64,000 nucleotides of DNA from Sinorhizobium chiapasense (GTDB lineage: Bacteria; Pseudomonadota; Alphaproteobacteria; Rhizobiales; Rhizobiaceae): assembly GCF_036488675.1 (NCBI RefSeq), contig NZ_CP133148.1, positions 1,364,001-1,428,000 of the forward strand, in the 5' to 3' direction. Made by a program: the position numbers and the translations under genes. Of this stretch, positions 10,025-19,221 are shown one piece after another. Each line of letters opens with the position of its first letter. Positions within the stretch are counted from its first letter, which is position 1. Below the pieces are notes generated by a model, which ran no database searches, was not told the DNA's origin, and saw only the letters and a program-made list of their open reading frames with translations.

Positions 10025-10750
10025 TTAGGAAATCATGGTTTCCCTTGGATCGAAACCCTCGAACGTCATCTGGTCGGCATGCGCGAAGCTGTACTCCTCT
10101 GCCTGCCGATCGCGCACTGTCCAGGTAATGATGGTGCGTCCGAGCGCACGTTCCTTGCTGATAAAGGGGTTCGGCAGATCGCCGTAGAAATAGGAGATGA
10201 AATCGAGGCCGAGCTGCATCGCCTCCTCGTGCACGAAGAAGGTTTCCGGATCGCGGCCCCCTGCCGTGAGGCCGAGCGGATAGGGCGCCTCGAGCGCCTT
10301 CAGGTCCTTGAGCAGCCAATGATCGAAGCTCATCAGCGCCACGTGGCCCTTATAGCCCTCGAGCGTATCGAGCACCGCGGCTGCAAAGCCTTCGTCGTCG
10401 TCCCTTCGCCCCTTGAGTTCGATGATGAGCGGCACGCGACCATCGACGAGGCGGAGCATCTGCGACAGCGTCGGCACCTTGTCCTTGGTGCCGCCGACCG
10501 ACATCAGCCCCAGTTCCCCCGCCGTCCTTGCCCGGACGTCTCCTTTGATTCCGCAGAGCCGCTCGGTGTTGTCGTCATGAAAGACGACCGGAACACTGTC
10601 GGCGGTATATTGCAGGTCGCATTCAATGGCGAACCCTGCTTCGGCGGCGCGGGAAAACGCCGAAAGCGTATTTTCCCAAACCTCCCGGTTCATGTCGTGA
10701 AAGCCCCGATGGGCGATCGGTTGGGCCTTGAGCCAGGAAATATCCTTCAT
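10025..10750 (-). CDS. Glycerophosphodiester phosphodiesterase
   Basis: This enzyme hydrolyses glycerophosphodiesters from deacylated phospholipids to glycerol-3-phosphate and an alcohol. The 241-residue protein has the GDPD TIM-barrel signatures: the catalytic AHRGFHD near residue 13, a metal-binding IECDLQ (Glu, Asp) near residue 43, and VVFHDDNTERLCG with the second catalytic His. No signal peptide is seen, so it is the cytoplasmic UgpQ type. The open frame extends far upstream through ridA, but ATG at 10750 (MKDISWLKAQPIAHRG) gives the family length. It lies 13 bases after ridA and four before the FemAB-like gene. Confidence 0.94.
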   Translation of the reverse strand: MKDISWLKAQPIAHRGFHDMNREVWENTLSAFSRAAEAGFAIECDLQYTADSVPVVFHDDNTERLCGIKGDVRARTAGELGLMSVGGTKDKVPTLSQMLRLVDGRVPLIIELKGRRDDDEGFAAAVLDTLEGYKGHVALMSFDHWLLKDLKALEAPYPLGLTAGGRDPETFFVHEEAMQLGLDFISYFYGDLPNPFISKERALGRTIITWTVRDRQAEEYSFAHADQMTFEGFDPRETMIS

Positions 10751-10763
10751 GAGATTCCCCGGA

Positions 10764-11231
10764 TCAGGCGATTTCGATGGCGGCATCGATTTCGACGGCC
10801 GCGTTGAAGGGCAGGGCAGCCATGCCCACCGCTGCTCGCGCATGTTTGCCGGCTTCGCCGAGCACGGTGGCGAGCAGGTTGGATGCGCCGTTGATGACGA
10901 GGTGTTGTTCGGCGAATTCGGGAACGGATGCGACAAAGCCGTTGATCTTCACGAGACGACGAATGCGCCCGAGGTCGCCGGAAAGCGCTGCCTTCGCCTG
11001 CGCCAGGATGTTGATCGCGCAGAGTTCTGCAGCACGCTGGGCGGTCGCGACATCGACATCCTTGCCGACATGTCCCGTTATGGCAACGTTGCCGCGTTCC
11101 ATAGGCAACTGCCCGGAAATATAGAGCATCGAGCCGCTGATGACGTAGGGAACATAGTTCGCTGCAGGTGCTGCGGCCTGGGGCAGGGTGATGCCAAGGT
11201 CGGCAAGGCGCGTTTCGATCTCTGCGGACAT
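10764..11231 (-). CDS. RidA/YjgF family protein
   Basis: RidA proteins hydrolyse reactive enamine/imine intermediates from amino acid metabolism. The 155-residue protein shows the family pattern: ADLGITLPQAAAPAANYVPYV, SGQLPMERG, an internal Cys-containing NILAQ helix, and the C-terminal LPFNAAVEIDAAIEIA with the conserved Arg in ARAAVGMA that binds the substrate carboxylate. It belongs to the longer (about 150 residue) branch, not the 128-residue E. coli RidA type. ATG at 11231 (MSAEIETRLADLG) follows GGAGCCTTCC. It is the first gene of the minus-strand ridA-GDPD-FemAB-like unit and is divergent from eipB. Confidence 0.92.
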   Translation of the reverse strand: MSAEIETRLADLGITLPQAAAPAANYVPYVISGSMLYISGQLPMERGNVAITGHVGKDVDVATAQRAAELCAINILAQAKAALSGDLGRIRRLVKINGFVASVPEFAEQHLVINGASNLLATVLGEAGKHARAAVGMAALPFNAAVEIDAAIEIA

Positions 11232-11376
11232 GGAAGGCTCCGTTGTTGTCTTTTGTGATAAAATCCGGCATGCAAGCTGGATCGGGACAGGCATCATCTT
11301 TTTCGTCGCGGATCTGCCTCGCTTCTGCCGACAGTTTGTTTATAGCATTGCCGGCGAGTGCAACAGGAGGAAACGG

Positions 11377-12204
11377 ATGTTTCGTACAGGCTTCGGTCTT
11401 GCCAGTTTTGGAAGCGTCTGTCTCGCGGCAATGACGGCCTTGGGCGCCGATGCTGCCGATGCGAGCGCGCTTGCGCCCCACCGCGCCGTTTACGATCTGG
11501 AGCTGAAGGATGCGTCCGATCGCTCGGGCATTTCGAGCATGTACGGTCGCATGGTCTATGAATTCAACGGCTCGGCCTGCGAGGGTTACACCGTCAGTTT
11601 CAGGTTCATGACCCAGGTCGATACCGGAGAGGAAGTTCGCCTCACGGACCAGCAGACGACCACCTACGAGGATATGCGCAACCGCAACTTCCGCTTTCTG
11701 ACGCGTTCTTTCACCGACGAGAAGCTCGACAAGGAAGTCCGCGGCAGTGCGCATGAAGACAAGACCGGGGTCAAGGTCGAACTGACGGCACCGGACAAGC
11801 GCGAGGTGGCGCTCGCCGAAAGCCGTTTCCCGACCGAGCACATGTTGGAAGTGATCGCTCGGGCGAAGAAGGGTGACGCGTTTTTCGAGTCGCGCATCTT
11901 CGACGGGTCCGATACGGGCGACAAGACGCTGATCACTTCGACCTTCGTCGGCAAGCCGCGCAAGCCGGCGCCGGATGACGCCGATGTCGGCAAGGCCGGA
12001 AAGCTCGCGGCCGAGAATTACTGGCCAGTGACGATCTCCTACTTCAACGACGACAGGAGCGGAGACGCGCAGCCCATCTACAGCATGTCGTTCAAGCTTT
12101 ATGAAAACGGAGTCACGCGCGACCTGACGATGGATTATGGAGATTTCGTGCTCAGCGGAAAGCTCGCCAACCTCGAAGTCTTCAACGCGGAAGACTGCAA
12201 ATAG
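11377..12204 (+). CDS. EipB/DUF1849 family periplasmic envelope-integrity protein
   Basis: The 275-residue protein begins with a signal peptide (MFRTGFGLASFGSVCLAAMTALG, cleavage near AADA) and then ALAPHRAVYDLELKDAS, typical of DUF1849. In Brucella the homologue EipB is a beta-spiral periplasmic protein needed for envelope integrity, with a disulfide between two conserved cysteines. Here Cys in GSACEGY and Cys in the last residues (AEDCK) are in the right places. AGGAGG six bases before ATG 11377 fixes the start against the longer open frame from 11188. It is divergent from ridA and 182 bases before rpsB. Confidence 0.88.
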   Translation: MFRTGFGLASFGSVCLAAMTALGADAADASALAPHRAVYDLELKDASDRSGISSMYGRMVYEFNGSACEGYTVSFRFMTQVDTGEEVRLTDQQTTTYEDMRNRNFRFLTRSFTDEKLDKEVRGSAHEDKTGVKVELTAPDKREVALAESRFPTEHMLEVIARAKKGDAFFESRIFDGSDTGDKTLITSTFVGKPRKPAPDDADVGKAGKLAAENYWPVTISYFNDDRSGDAQPIYSMSFKLYENGVTRDLTMDYGDFVLSGKLANLEVFNAEDCK

Positions 12205-12234
12205 GAAAGAACCGCACAAAACTGACTTCCAGTC

Positions 12235-12263
12235 TTGATTTATCGGGCAGTTGCGGTTAAGGG
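12235..12263 (+). promoter_or_regulatory. Possible promoter of rpsB
   Basis: CTTGATT at 12234-12240 resembles the rhizobial CTTGAC -35, and TTAAGG/TAAGGG follows 16-17 bases later. That would leave a leader of about 125 bases before rpsB containing a small CCGGGAGAAATCCGG hairpin. The -10 match is poor, so this is tentative. Confidence 0.35.
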
Positions 12264-12386
12264 GCTGCCCATTCCACACGTGAGGCATGGGATTTTCCGG
12301 GAGAAATCCGGATTGTTCCGCCGGTGGGCGCAGCAATGATGCGCTCGACGCCTTGCGGAGGTTCAACCGGAAAAGGAGACAAAGGC

Positions 12387-13154
12387 ATGGCATTGCCTGA
12401 TTTTACTATGCGCCAGCTTCTCGAAGCCGGCGTTCACTTCGGCCACCAGACGCATCGCTGGAACCCGAAGATGAAGCCGTACATCTTCGGCGATCGTAAC
12501 AACGTCCACATCATCGACCTCGCCCAGACCGTTCCGATGCTGTCGCGCGCCCTGCAGGTTGTCAGCGACACCGTCGCCAACGGCGGCCGCGTGCTTTTCG
12601 TCGGCACGAAGCGCCAGGCTTCGGAAATCATCGCCGACGCCGCGAAGCGCTCTGCCCAGTACTACGTCAATGCTCGCTGGCTCGGCGGCATGATGACCAA
12701 CTGGAAGACGATTTCCAACTCGATCCAGCGCCTGCGCAAGCTCGACGACATCCTCGCTTCGGAAGCCTCGGGCTTCACGAAGAAGGAGCGCCTGAACCTC
12801 GAGCGTGAGCGCGAGAAGCTGAACCGTGCACTTGGCGGTATCCGCGACATGGGCGGCACGCCGGACCTGATGTTCATCATCGACACCAACAAGGAATCGA
12901 TCGCGATCGACGAAGCCAAGCGCCTTGGCATTCCGGTCGTTGCCGTCATCGACTCCAACTGTGATCCGGACCAGATCGACTATGCGATCCCGGGCAATGA
13001 CGACGCATCGCGTGCCATCGCTCTCTATTGCGATCTCATCGCTCGCGCCGCCATCGACGGCATCGCCCGTCAGCAGGGTGCTGCTGGCCGCGATCTCGGT
13101 GCATCGGTCGAGGTTCCGGTCGAGCCGGCTCTCGACGAATCGTCCGAGGCCTGA
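12387..13154 (+). CDS. rpsB: 30S ribosomal protein S2
   Basis: The 255-residue protein starts [29 protein letters not shown], the S2 N-terminal signature. It also contains [13 protein letters not shown] and [12 protein letters not shown], then the second signature at [31 protein letters not shown]2 binds the 30S body-head junction and is assembled late with S1. AAAAGGAG nine bases before the ATG is a strong ribosome site. Its C-terminus carries the acidic/Ala extension common in alphaproteobacteria. tsf follows but is separated by a repeat and a terminator, so the two are probably not one simple transcript here. Confidence 0.98.
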   Translation: MALPDFTMRQLLEAGVHFGHQTHRWNPKMKPYIFGDRNNVHIIDLAQTVPMLSRALQVVSDTVANGGRVLFVGTKRQASEIIADAAKRSAQYYVNARWLGGMMTNWKTISNSIQRLRKLDDILASEASGFTKKERLNLEREREKLNRALGGIRDMGGTPDLMFIIDTNKESIAIDEAKRLGIPVVAVIDSNCDPDQIDYAIPGNDDASRAIALYCDLIARAAIDGIARQQGAAGRDLGASVEVPVEPALDESSEA

Positions 13155-13171
13155 TCTGGCCGGACGGTGGC

Positions 13172-13264
13172 TCTACAGCGCCGCGCGTCCACCAGACGCG
13201 CAAAGGACGCTGTAGCACTTTGAATTGCTGCATGTTTTATTCCGAGATCGGGCTAAACACGCAG
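13172..13264 (+). repeat. Family 1 (RIME1-like) palindromic repeat between rpsB and tsf
   Basis: CTACAGCG at 13173 pairs with CGCTGTAG at 13208, with GCGCGTC/GACGCGC inside. The conserved CACTTTGAATTGCTGCATGTTT follows. The right palindrome is degraded (ATTCCGAGATCGGGCT, and its return arm is lost). See the copies at 18857, 42311, 43986 and 56601. Confidence 0.8.
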
Positions 13265-13292
13265 GGCCGCCGTACCCAATGACATGTCGGAT

Positions 13293-13332
13293 GAGGCCGT
13301 TTGTGATGGAAATCTGAACGGCCTCGTTCTTT
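13293..13332 (+). terminator. Terminator between rpsB and tsf
   Basis: GAGGCCGTT at 13293-13301 pairs perfectly with AACGGCCTC at 13317-13325, followed by GTTCTTTT. The remaining bases to tsf (13333-13497) hold no gene; a TTGAAA near 13412 could be a tsf -35, but I see no good -10. Confidence 0.78.
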
Positions 13333-13497
13333 TCAGCCGGAAATGGCGCGATCGGGCCCGAGAATATCTCGCCCATGCATCATCGCGATGGAGCGTTCAT
13401 CACGATGTCACATTGAAAAGCCATTCCCTGCCAAAACCTCCTGGCATTGCGCCACTGACAGTGAGCGCGCCAGCCAAACAGACAAAGAGGCAAAAAG

Positions 13498-14421
13498 ATG
13501 AGTGTTACTGCCGCAATGGTGAAGGAACTGCGCGAAAAGACCGGCGCAGGCATGATGGATTGCAAGAAGGCGCTTGCTGAAACCAATGGCGACATGGAAG
13601 CGGCGATCGACTGGCTGCGCGCCAAGGGCATCGCCAAGGCCGACAAGAAGTCTGGCCGCACGGCTGCCGAAGGCCTCATCGGCATCGCCAGCGCCGGCAA
13701 CAAGGCCGTAGTCGTCGAGATCAACTCGGAAACGGACTTCGTCGCCCGCAACGACGCCTTCCAGGACCTCGTTCGCGGCGTTGCAGCTGTTGCTGTCGGA
13801 ACCGACGGATCGGTCGACGCAATCGGCGCTGCCAAGTATCCTGCTACCGGCAAGTCCGTTGCCGATACGATCACCGACGCGATTGCGACGATCGGCGAAA
13901 ACATGACGCTGCGCCGCGCCGCGCTGCTGTCGGTCGACGATGGCGTCGTCGCGACCTACATCCACAATTCGGTTGCCGACGGCCTCGGCAAGCTCGGTGT
14001 ACTGGTCGCTCTCAAGTCGACCGGTGACAAGGAAGCCCTGAACGTGATCGGCCGTCAGGTTGCCATGCACGTTGCTGCGACCAACCCTCTGGCGGTTCGC
14101 CCGAGCGAAATCGACCCCGCAGTCGCCGAACGCGAGCGCAACGTCTTCATCGAACAGTCGCGCGCTTCGGGCAAGCCGGACAACATCATCGAGAAGATGG
14201 TCGAAGGCCGCATGCGCAAGTTCTTCGAGGAAGTCGCCCTTCTCTCGCAGGCTTTCGTCATGAACCCCGACCAGACCGTCGAGGCGGCGATCAAGGACGC
14301 GGAAAAGACCGTCGGTGCGCCGATCGAGGTTGCCGGCATCGCGCGTCTGCTGCTCGGCGAAGGCGTTCAGAAGGAAGAGTCCGATTTCGCTGCGGAAGTC
14401 GCCGCGGCTGCCAAGGGCTGA
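13498..14421 (+). CDS. tsf: Elongation factor Ts
   Basis: EF-Ts exchanges GDP for GTP on EF-Tu. The 307-residue protein has the N-terminal UBA-like domain with [19 protein letters not shown] (first signature, residues 6-24), the core signature [15 protein letters not shown] (about 78-92), and two core subdomains with a coiled-coil. The AAAGAGGCAAAAAG tract precedes the ATG. The length is normal for alphaproteobacteria. It follows a terminator, so it should have its own promoter in 13333-13497, and it leads toward pyrH and frr, the widespread bacterial order. Confidence 0.98.
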   Translation: MSVTAAMVKELREKTGAGMMDCKKALAETNGDMEAAIDWLRAKGIAKADKKSGRTAAEGLIGIASAGNKAVVVEINSETDFVARNDAFQDLVRGVAAVAVGTDGSVDAIGAAKYPATGKSVADTITDAIATIGENMTLRRAALLSVDDGVVATYIHNSVADGLGKLGVLVALKSTGDKEALNVIGRQVAMHVAATNPLAVRPSEIDPAVAERERNVFIEQSRASGKPDNIIEKMVEGRMRKFFEEVALLSQAFVMNPDQTVEAAIKDAEKTVGAPIEVAGIARLLLGEGVQKEESDFAAEVAAAAKG

Positions 14422-14449
14422 TTTCTTCACCCTTATTGGGAAAACATGG

Positions 14450-14475
14450 GGGCATCGCGTGACAACGCGATGCCC
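14450..14475 (+). terminator. Hairpin after tsf, weak terminator or processing site
   Basis: GGGCATCGCGT at 14450-14460 pairs with ACGCGATGCCC at 14465-14475 (11 pairs, four-base loop). No T run follows, so termination is uncertain. Confidence 0.5.
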
Positions 14476-14613
14476 TTCGTGTATCCGGCATTCGTCAAAG
14501 CGTCGGACCCGCCGGTTTTTTGCCCGAGCGGTCGATACCGCGCAATACAATATATCCCTATGCCGCTGTGCACCCCCTTCCGCACAGGCGTGCCGATCTG
14601 TTCAGGAGCGATG

Positions 14614-15336
14614 ATGTCGGCCAAGCCAATCTACAAGCGTGTTCTTCTCAAAGCCTCCGGTGAAGCCTTGATGGGAAGCCAGGGCTTCGGCATCGATGTG
14701 GCGGTCGCCGACCGGATCGCATCGGATATCGCCGAAGCGCGCGCCATGGGCGTCGAAGTCGGCGTGGTTGTCGGCGGCGGCAACATCTTCCGTGGCGTCG
14801 CAGTCGCCTCGAAGGGGGGCGACCGGGTAACCGGCGACCACATGGGTATGCTGGCGACGGTGATCAATGCGCTCGCCCTGGCGACGTCGCTGCGCAAGCT
14901 GGACATCGACACCGTCGTGCTTTCGGCCATCGCAATGCCGGAAATTTGTGAGAGTTTTTCGCAGCGCGCGACCCTATATCATCTCTCGCTTGGCCGCGTG
15001 GTCATCTTCGCCGGAGGCACCGGCAATCCGTTCTTCACGACGGATTCCGCCGCAGCGCTTCGCGCAGCGGAGATGGGCGCAGAAGCGATCTTCAAGGGAA
15101 CGCAGGTTGACGGCATCTACTCGGCCGATCCGAAGAAGGACCCGACGGCTACCCGGTTCGATCGCCTCACGCACAGCGAGGTTCTGGAGAGGGGATTGGC
15201 CGTGATGGACGTTGCCGCGGTGGCTCTCGCACGCGAAAATGCCATTCCGATCGTCGTTTTCTCGATCCACGAGAAGGGCGGTTTTGCGGAGATATTGACC
15301 GGCGGCGGCCATGCCACCATCGTTACGGACAATTGA
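14614..15336 (+). CDS. pyrH: UMP kinase (uridylate kinase)
   Basis: PyrH phosphorylates UMP to UDP and is the hexameric bacterial type of the amino acid kinase fold. The 240-residue protein has YKRVLLKASGEAL (phosphate-binding Lys and Gly), VVVGGGNIFRG, GDHMGMLATVINALAL, FAGGTGNPFFTTDSAAALRA and GTQVDGIYSADPKKDP, all family signatures. ATG ATG occurs at 14611 and 14614; AGGAG five bases before 14614 favours the second. Frr follows 49 bases later, so the two are probably co-transcribed. Confidence 0.98.
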   Translation: MSAKPIYKRVLLKASGEALMGSQGFGIDVAVADRIASDIAEARAMGVEVGVVVGGGNIFRGVAVASKGGDRVTGDHMGMLATVINALALATSLRKLDIDTVVLSAIAMPEICESFSQRATLYHLSLGRVVIFAGGTGNPFFTTDSAAALRAAEMGAEAIFKGTQVDGIYSADPKKDPTATRFDRLTHSEVLERGLAVMDVAAVALARENAIPIVVFSIHEKGGFAEILTGGGHATIVTDN

Positions 15337-15385
15337 CAGTTTGAAGGCCTCCGGGCCACTGAAGACAGAACGGGAGTCTTGAACC

Positions 15386-15946
15386 ATGAGTGAAGGTGTG
15401 GACCTGAAGGAATTGAAACGCCGCATGGACGGAGCGATCTCCGCATTCAAGCATGACATCGCGTCGCTTCGCACCGGCCGCGCATCGGCCAATGTTCTCG
15501 ATCCGGTAACCGTCGAAGCCTACGGCTCGCGCATGCCGTTGAACCAGGTGGCCAACATCACGGTTCCGGAGTCGCGGATGCTGTCCGTTTCGGTATGGGA
15601 CAAATCCATGGTTGGCGCCGTTGAGCGCGCCATCCGGGAATCGAATCTCGGATTGAACCCGATCGTTGACGGCCAGAACCTGCGTATTCCGCTGCCGGAA
15701 CTGAACGAGGAGCGCCGCAAGTCTCTCGTCAAGGTGGCGCATGACTACGCCGAGAAAAGCAAGGTGGCGGTCCGCCATGTTCGCCGTGACGGCATGGACG
15801 ACCTGAAAAAAGCCGAAAAGGATGGCGAGATCGGGCAGGATATCCACCGCGCTCAGTCGGAACGCGTACAAAAGATGACCGACGAAACGATTTCCGAGAT
15901 CGACCGCTTGCTCGCCGATAAGGAAAAGGAAATCATGCAGGTCTGA
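15386..15946 (+). CDS. frr: Ribosome recycling factor
   Basis: RRF with EF-G splits the post-termination ribosome. The 186-residue protein is of exact family length, with [45 protein letters not shown] in the N-terminal half and the conserved LTEERRKxLVK-type segment ([18 protein letters not shown]) leading into the three-helix bundle. A GGGAG lies about eight bases upstream of the ATG. It sits between pyrH and uppS. Confidence 0.98.
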   Translation: MSEGVDLKELKRRMDGAISAFKHDIASLRTGRASANVLDPVTVEAYGSRMPLNQVANITVPESRMLSVSVWDKSMVGAVERAIRESNLGLNPIVDGQNLRIPLPELNEERRKSLVKVAHDYAEKSKVAVRHVRRDGMDDLKKAEKDGEIGQDIHRAQSERVQKMTDETISEIDRLLADKEKEIMQV

Positions 15947-15983
15947 CGCGTCGATGATCTGAGTCTCTTTTTTCGGACCGCCA

Positions 15984-16727
15984 ATGCAAGAGTTCATCCC
16001 CGCAAACGTACCGAATCACGTTGCCATCATCATGGACGGCAACGGACGATGGGCGAACGCGCGTGGACTGCCGCGCACGATGGGACATCGAAAAGGCGTT
16101 GAAGCCGTGCGGGCCGCGGTAAAGACGGCCGCCGAACTCGGCATTCGCTATTTGACGCTTTTCGCATTCTCGTCGGAAAACTGGAGCAGGCCCGAGGCCG
16201 AGGTCACGGACCTCATGGGCCTGCTTAAGGCGTTCATACGACGGGATCTCGCCGATCTGCATCGCGAGAACGTCCGCATCCGCGTCATCGGCGACCGCGC
16301 AAATCTCAGGGGTGACATTCTGCCGTTGCTGATCGAGGCAGAGGAAACGACGAGTGCGAACACCGGGATCACCTTGGTGATCGCATTCAACTATGGCGCG
16401 AGAGACGAGTTGGCAAGGGCGATGCGCCGTCTAGCGACAGAGGTGGCAGCCGGTCGCCTCCGCCCGGACGAGATCACAGCGGAGACGATCTCCGCAACGA
16501 TCGACACCGCGGGCATTCCCGATCCGGACCTCATCCTGCGGACGAGCGGCGAAGAACGCCTCTCCAACTTTCTGCTTTGGCAAGGAGCCTATTCGGAATT
16601 GCTGTTCATTCCCGAACTTTGGCCGGATTTCACGCGCGAGACATTCCTTGCCGCCATCGAAAAATATGCCAGCCGCGAACGCCGTTTCGGCGGCCTCTCG
16701 CAACCGACGCTGGCGGTCGGCTCCTGA
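15984..16727 (+). CDS. uppS: Isoprenyl transferase (undecaprenyl diphosphate synthase)
   Basis: UppS adds isopentenyl units in cis to farnesyl diphosphate to make the C55 carrier for peptidoglycan and polysaccharides. The 247-residue protein carries [13 protein letters not shown] with the catalytic Asp, the substrate arginines in [21 protein letters not shown], and the C-terminal [27 protein letters not shown] signature. The TGA overlaps the cdsA start by one base (TGATG), which couples their translation. Confidence 0.97.
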   Translation: MQEFIPANVPNHVAIIMDGNGRWANARGLPRTMGHRKGVEAVRAAVKTAAELGIRYLTLFAFSSENWSRPEAEVTDLMGLLKAFIRRDLADLHRENVRIRVIGDRANLRGDILPLLIEAEETTSANTGITLVIAFNYGARDELARAMRRLATEVAAGRLRPDEITAETISATIDTAGIPDPDLILRTSGEERLSNFLLWQGAYSELLFIPELWPDFTRETFLAAIEKYASRERRFGGLSQPTLAVGS

Positions 16728-17560
16728 TGCAGGCTGAACTCAAGCTACGCATCGCCTCCGGGGTAGTGCTTGCGGCGGTCGCCCTTGGTGCGACTTGGGC
16801 GGGTGGCCTTGCCTTCCAGCTCCTGTCCGTCGCGATCGGCCTACTGGTCTATTACGAATGGTCGACCATTACCAAGCTCAGTGAGAGCGACTTTCAGGGC
16901 AATGCGTTCGGGTGGCTTTCCCAGGCCGTGATCGCAATCCTCGTCCTGTTTGACTATATCCATCTCAGCCTGCCGGTCCTAGCGGCCTGTTCGGTTCTCG
17001 CCGGGCTTTGGGTGGTGATCCGCAAGACGAGCTGGTGGCTACCCGGTGGCATCGTCTATGCCGGTTTGACGGCGGTTTCGCTCGCGGCAATCCGCGGCGC
17101 CGATTATCTCGGCCTGGTAGCGATGCTTTTCGTGTTCGCAGTCGTTTGGGGGACGGATATCTTCGCTTATTTTACCGGCAGGGCAATCGGTGGACCGAAG
17201 CTGGCGCCGGCCATCTCGCCTGGGAAAACCTGGTCGGGAGCGCTGGGCGGGACGACCTGCGGCGTCCTTGCGGGTGTTGTCGTCTTCATGGCTCATTTCT
17301 CCCTGCAGGATTTGCGCATTCCGATCATCGCGCTCGTGCTGTCCGTCGCCAGCCAGATCGGGGATCTGTTCGAGTCTTTCATCAAGCGTCGTTTCGGCGT
17401 CAAGGATTCGAGCCGGCTTATTCCCGGACATGGCGGGGTCATGGACCGGGTCGACGGATTGATATTCGCCTGTGTCGCCGCGTTGGTTCTGGTGTTGGCG
17501 CAGATCCTGTCTGCCGGCGGGCGCGCCGTCGCCTTCGGTTCGGTCCTGTTGGGCCTTTGA
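16727..17560 (+). CDS. cdsA: Phosphatidate cytidylyltransferase
   Basis: CdsA makes CDP-diacylglycerol, the branch-point precursor of all phospholipids. The 277-residue membrane protein has about eight hydrophobic segments and the C-terminal CDS signature (residues 219-245), with KRRFGVKDSSRLIPGHGG and MDRVDG holding the metal-binding Asp residues. The start overlaps the uppS stop. Downstream there is no dxr, which in many alphaproteobacteria follows cdsA; the next gene is rseP after 134 bases. Confidence 0.96.
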   Translation: MQAELKLRIASGVVLAAVALGATWAGGLAFQLLSVAIGLLVYYEWSTITKLSESDFQGNAFGWLSQAVIAILVLFDYIHLSLPVLAACSVLAGLWVVIRKTSWWLPGGIVYAGLTAVSLAAIRGADYLGLVAMLFVFAVVWGTDIFAYFTGRAIGGPKLAPAISPGKTWSGALGGTTCGVLAGVVVFMAHFSLQDLRIPIIALVLSVASQIGDLFESFIKRRFGVKDSSRLIPGHGGVMDRVDGLIFACVAALVLVLAQILSAGGRAVAFGSVLLGL

Positions 17561-17694
17561 GGCCGGTTGTTTAATCCCTTAAGTCGAAATTGGATTGAAG
17601 GTAGATTATATAAGGATGCAACATGTGACAGCGGCGGCCGCGCATCTCGAGGACGCGCGCGATGCCGCAGCAGCGGATGCGTTAGGAAATGCCA

Positions 17695-18819
17695 ATGAGC
17701 CTTCTGCTTGAAAATCTGCAATACGCTATGCCCACCTTCCTGTTCCTGCTGACCCTCTTGGTGTTCGTTCATGAGCTGGGACACTACCTGGTGGGCCGCT
17801 GGTCCGGCATCCGTATTCTCGCCTTTTCCGTCGGCTTCGGACCAGAGCTTTTCGGCTGGACCGATCGTCACGGCACCAGATGGAAATTCTGCGCGATTCC
17901 GCTCGGCGGCTATGTGAAATTCTTCGGCGACGACGATGCAGCGAGTACGCCCGACTATCGGCGTCTCGAGTCAATCGCGCCGGAAGATCGGGCGCGCACG
18001 TTCCTGGGAGCGAAGCTTTGGAAGAGGGCCGCGACCGTCGCCGCCGGACCAATTGCCAATTTCGTGCTGGCCATTGCAATCTTTGCCGTTCTCTTTTCCG
18101 TTTACGGGCGGGCCGTTGCCGATCCGGTCGTGGCCTTGGTCGCGCCGGGGAGCGCGGCAGAGAAGGCAGGCGTAAAGCTGGGTGACAGGCTTGTTTCAAT
18201 CGACGGAACGCCGATTGTCACCTTTGACGACGTGCGACGTTACGTCAGTGTCCGCCCCGAACTGCCGATCACGGTGCGCGTTGAGCGCGATGGTTCCCCG
18301 ATCGACCTGCAGATGGTGCCGCAGCGCACCGAATCGGTCGACCCGCTGGGAAACAAGGTGGAAGAGGGCAAGATCGGCATCGGTACCAACCAGGAGGTCG
18401 GCAACTTCCGAATCGAGACCTATGGGCCGCTGGAGGCGGTCGGGCAGGGAGCGCTGCAAAGCTGGCGCATTGTCACCGGCACGTTCGACTATCTGTCGAA
18501 CCTGGTCGTTGGCCGGATGAAGGCCGATCAGGTGGGCGGACCGATCCGCATTGCCCAGATTTCCGGGCAGATGGCCAAGCTTGGCGTTGCCGAAGTGCTG
18601 AATTTCGCAGCCGTTCTCTCAGTTTCTATAGGATTGCTTAACCTCATGCCCGTGCCCGTGCTTGATGGCGGCCATCTCATGTTCTATGCGGTGGAGGCGT
18701 TGCGCGGCAAACCGGTCGGGCCTGCGGCACAGGACATCGCTTTCCGCATCGGATTTGCGATGGTGCTGATGCTTACGGTCTTTGCGGCGTGGAACGACAT
18801 CAACTGGCTTTTCGGCTGA
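17695..18819 (+). CDS. rseP: RIP metalloprotease RseP (site-2 protease)
   Basis: RseP cleaves transmembrane segments of anti-sigma factors and leftover signal peptides in the inner membrane. The 374-residue protein has the zinc site HELGH (His26-Glu27-His30) in the first helix, one PDZ domain (about 130-200, VALVAPGSAAEKAGVKLGDRL), and the third zinc ligand in NLMPVPVLDGGHLMFY near residue 320. E. coli RseP has two PDZ domains; a single one is common in alphaproteobacteria. An ATG at 17689 is also in frame, but AGGA seven bases before 17695 supports MSLLLEN. It lies upstream of bamA, separated by a family 1 repeat. Confidence 0.96.
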   Translation: MSLLLENLQYAMPTFLFLLTLLVFVHELGHYLVGRWSGIRILAFSVGFGPELFGWTDRHGTRWKFCAIPLGGYVKFFGDDDAASTPDYRRLESIAPEDRARTFLGAKLWKRAATVAAGPIANFVLAIAIFAVLFSVYGRAVADPVVALVAPGSAAEKAGVKLGDRLVSIDGTPIVTFDDVRRYVSVRPELPITVRVERDGSPIDLQMVPQRTESVDPLGNKVEEGKIGIGTNQEVGNFRIETYGPLEAVGQGALQSWRIVTGTFDYLSNLVVGRMKADQVGGPIRIAQISGQMAKLGVAEVLNFAAVLSVSIGLLNLMPVPVLDGGHLMFYAVEALRGKPVGPAAQDIAFRIGFAMVLMLTVFAAWNDINWLFG

Positions 18820-18856
18820 AACGGGATCCCGAAGACGTGAGGCGTTGTCTCTGAAA

Positions 18857-18952
18857 CGCCGCGCGTCCAATCAGACTCGCAAAGGACGCTGTAGCACTTT
18901 GAATTGCTGCATGTTTCCTCAAATCGGCGACGATCTGAGGAAACATGCAGCA
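18857..18952 (+). repeat. Family 1 (RIME1-like) palindromic repeat between rseP and bamA
   Basis: The left palindrome begins CGCCGCGCGTCCAATCAGACTCGC and leads to AAAGGACGCTGTAG. The right palindrome, CTGCATGTTTCCTCAAATCG and CGATCTGAGGAAACATGCAG, is nearly perfect. This is one of the best preserved copies. Confidence 0.85.
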
Positions 18953-19221
18953 GGCTTTTGGCTCTTCCTGCCTTCCGGGGTCCTTGGGAGGGACGGAACA
19001 ACCTTTCGGATATTGTGAACGAGCGACGCGCAATGGCTTGCGCGGCAAGGATTTGTTTACGATAAGTCGAATCCGTAGTGGCGGTTAAGCCACGGTTCGA
19101 ATTGAAGTAAACAGAATTTAACTAGCTGGCTTGCTTGTATGGCAAAAGCGGGTAAAACGGCAACCGTGACCGGAGTCGGTACGAAATTGCCGCGGGACGT
19201 TGGGAAAAGGTAAGATTTAGC
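18953..19221 (+). other. Non-coding stretch upstream of bamA
   Basis: With the preceding repeat this makes a 402-base gap. It holds a GTGGCGGTTAAGCCAC hairpin near 19078, an AT-richer run (AAACAGAATTTAACTAG) likely to include the bamA promoter, and the ribosome site GGGAAAAGGTAAG before 19222. No gene or known RNA is recognised. Confidence 0.5.

Noticed and set aside
12205..12386. Riboswitch or S2 autoregulatory leader before rpsB
   Set aside because: Only a small CCGGGAGAAATCCGG hairpin is visible; it does not match a structure I can name.
10747..12393. Minus-strand 548-codon frame spanning eipB and ridA
   Set aside because: It crosses two confirmed genes and shows no protein-like pattern; the eipB and ridA frames explain the bases.
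13284..13580. 98-codon plus-strand frame between rpsB and tsf
   Set aside because: It runs through the terminator hairpin at 13293-13332 and into tsf in another frame; no ribosome site.
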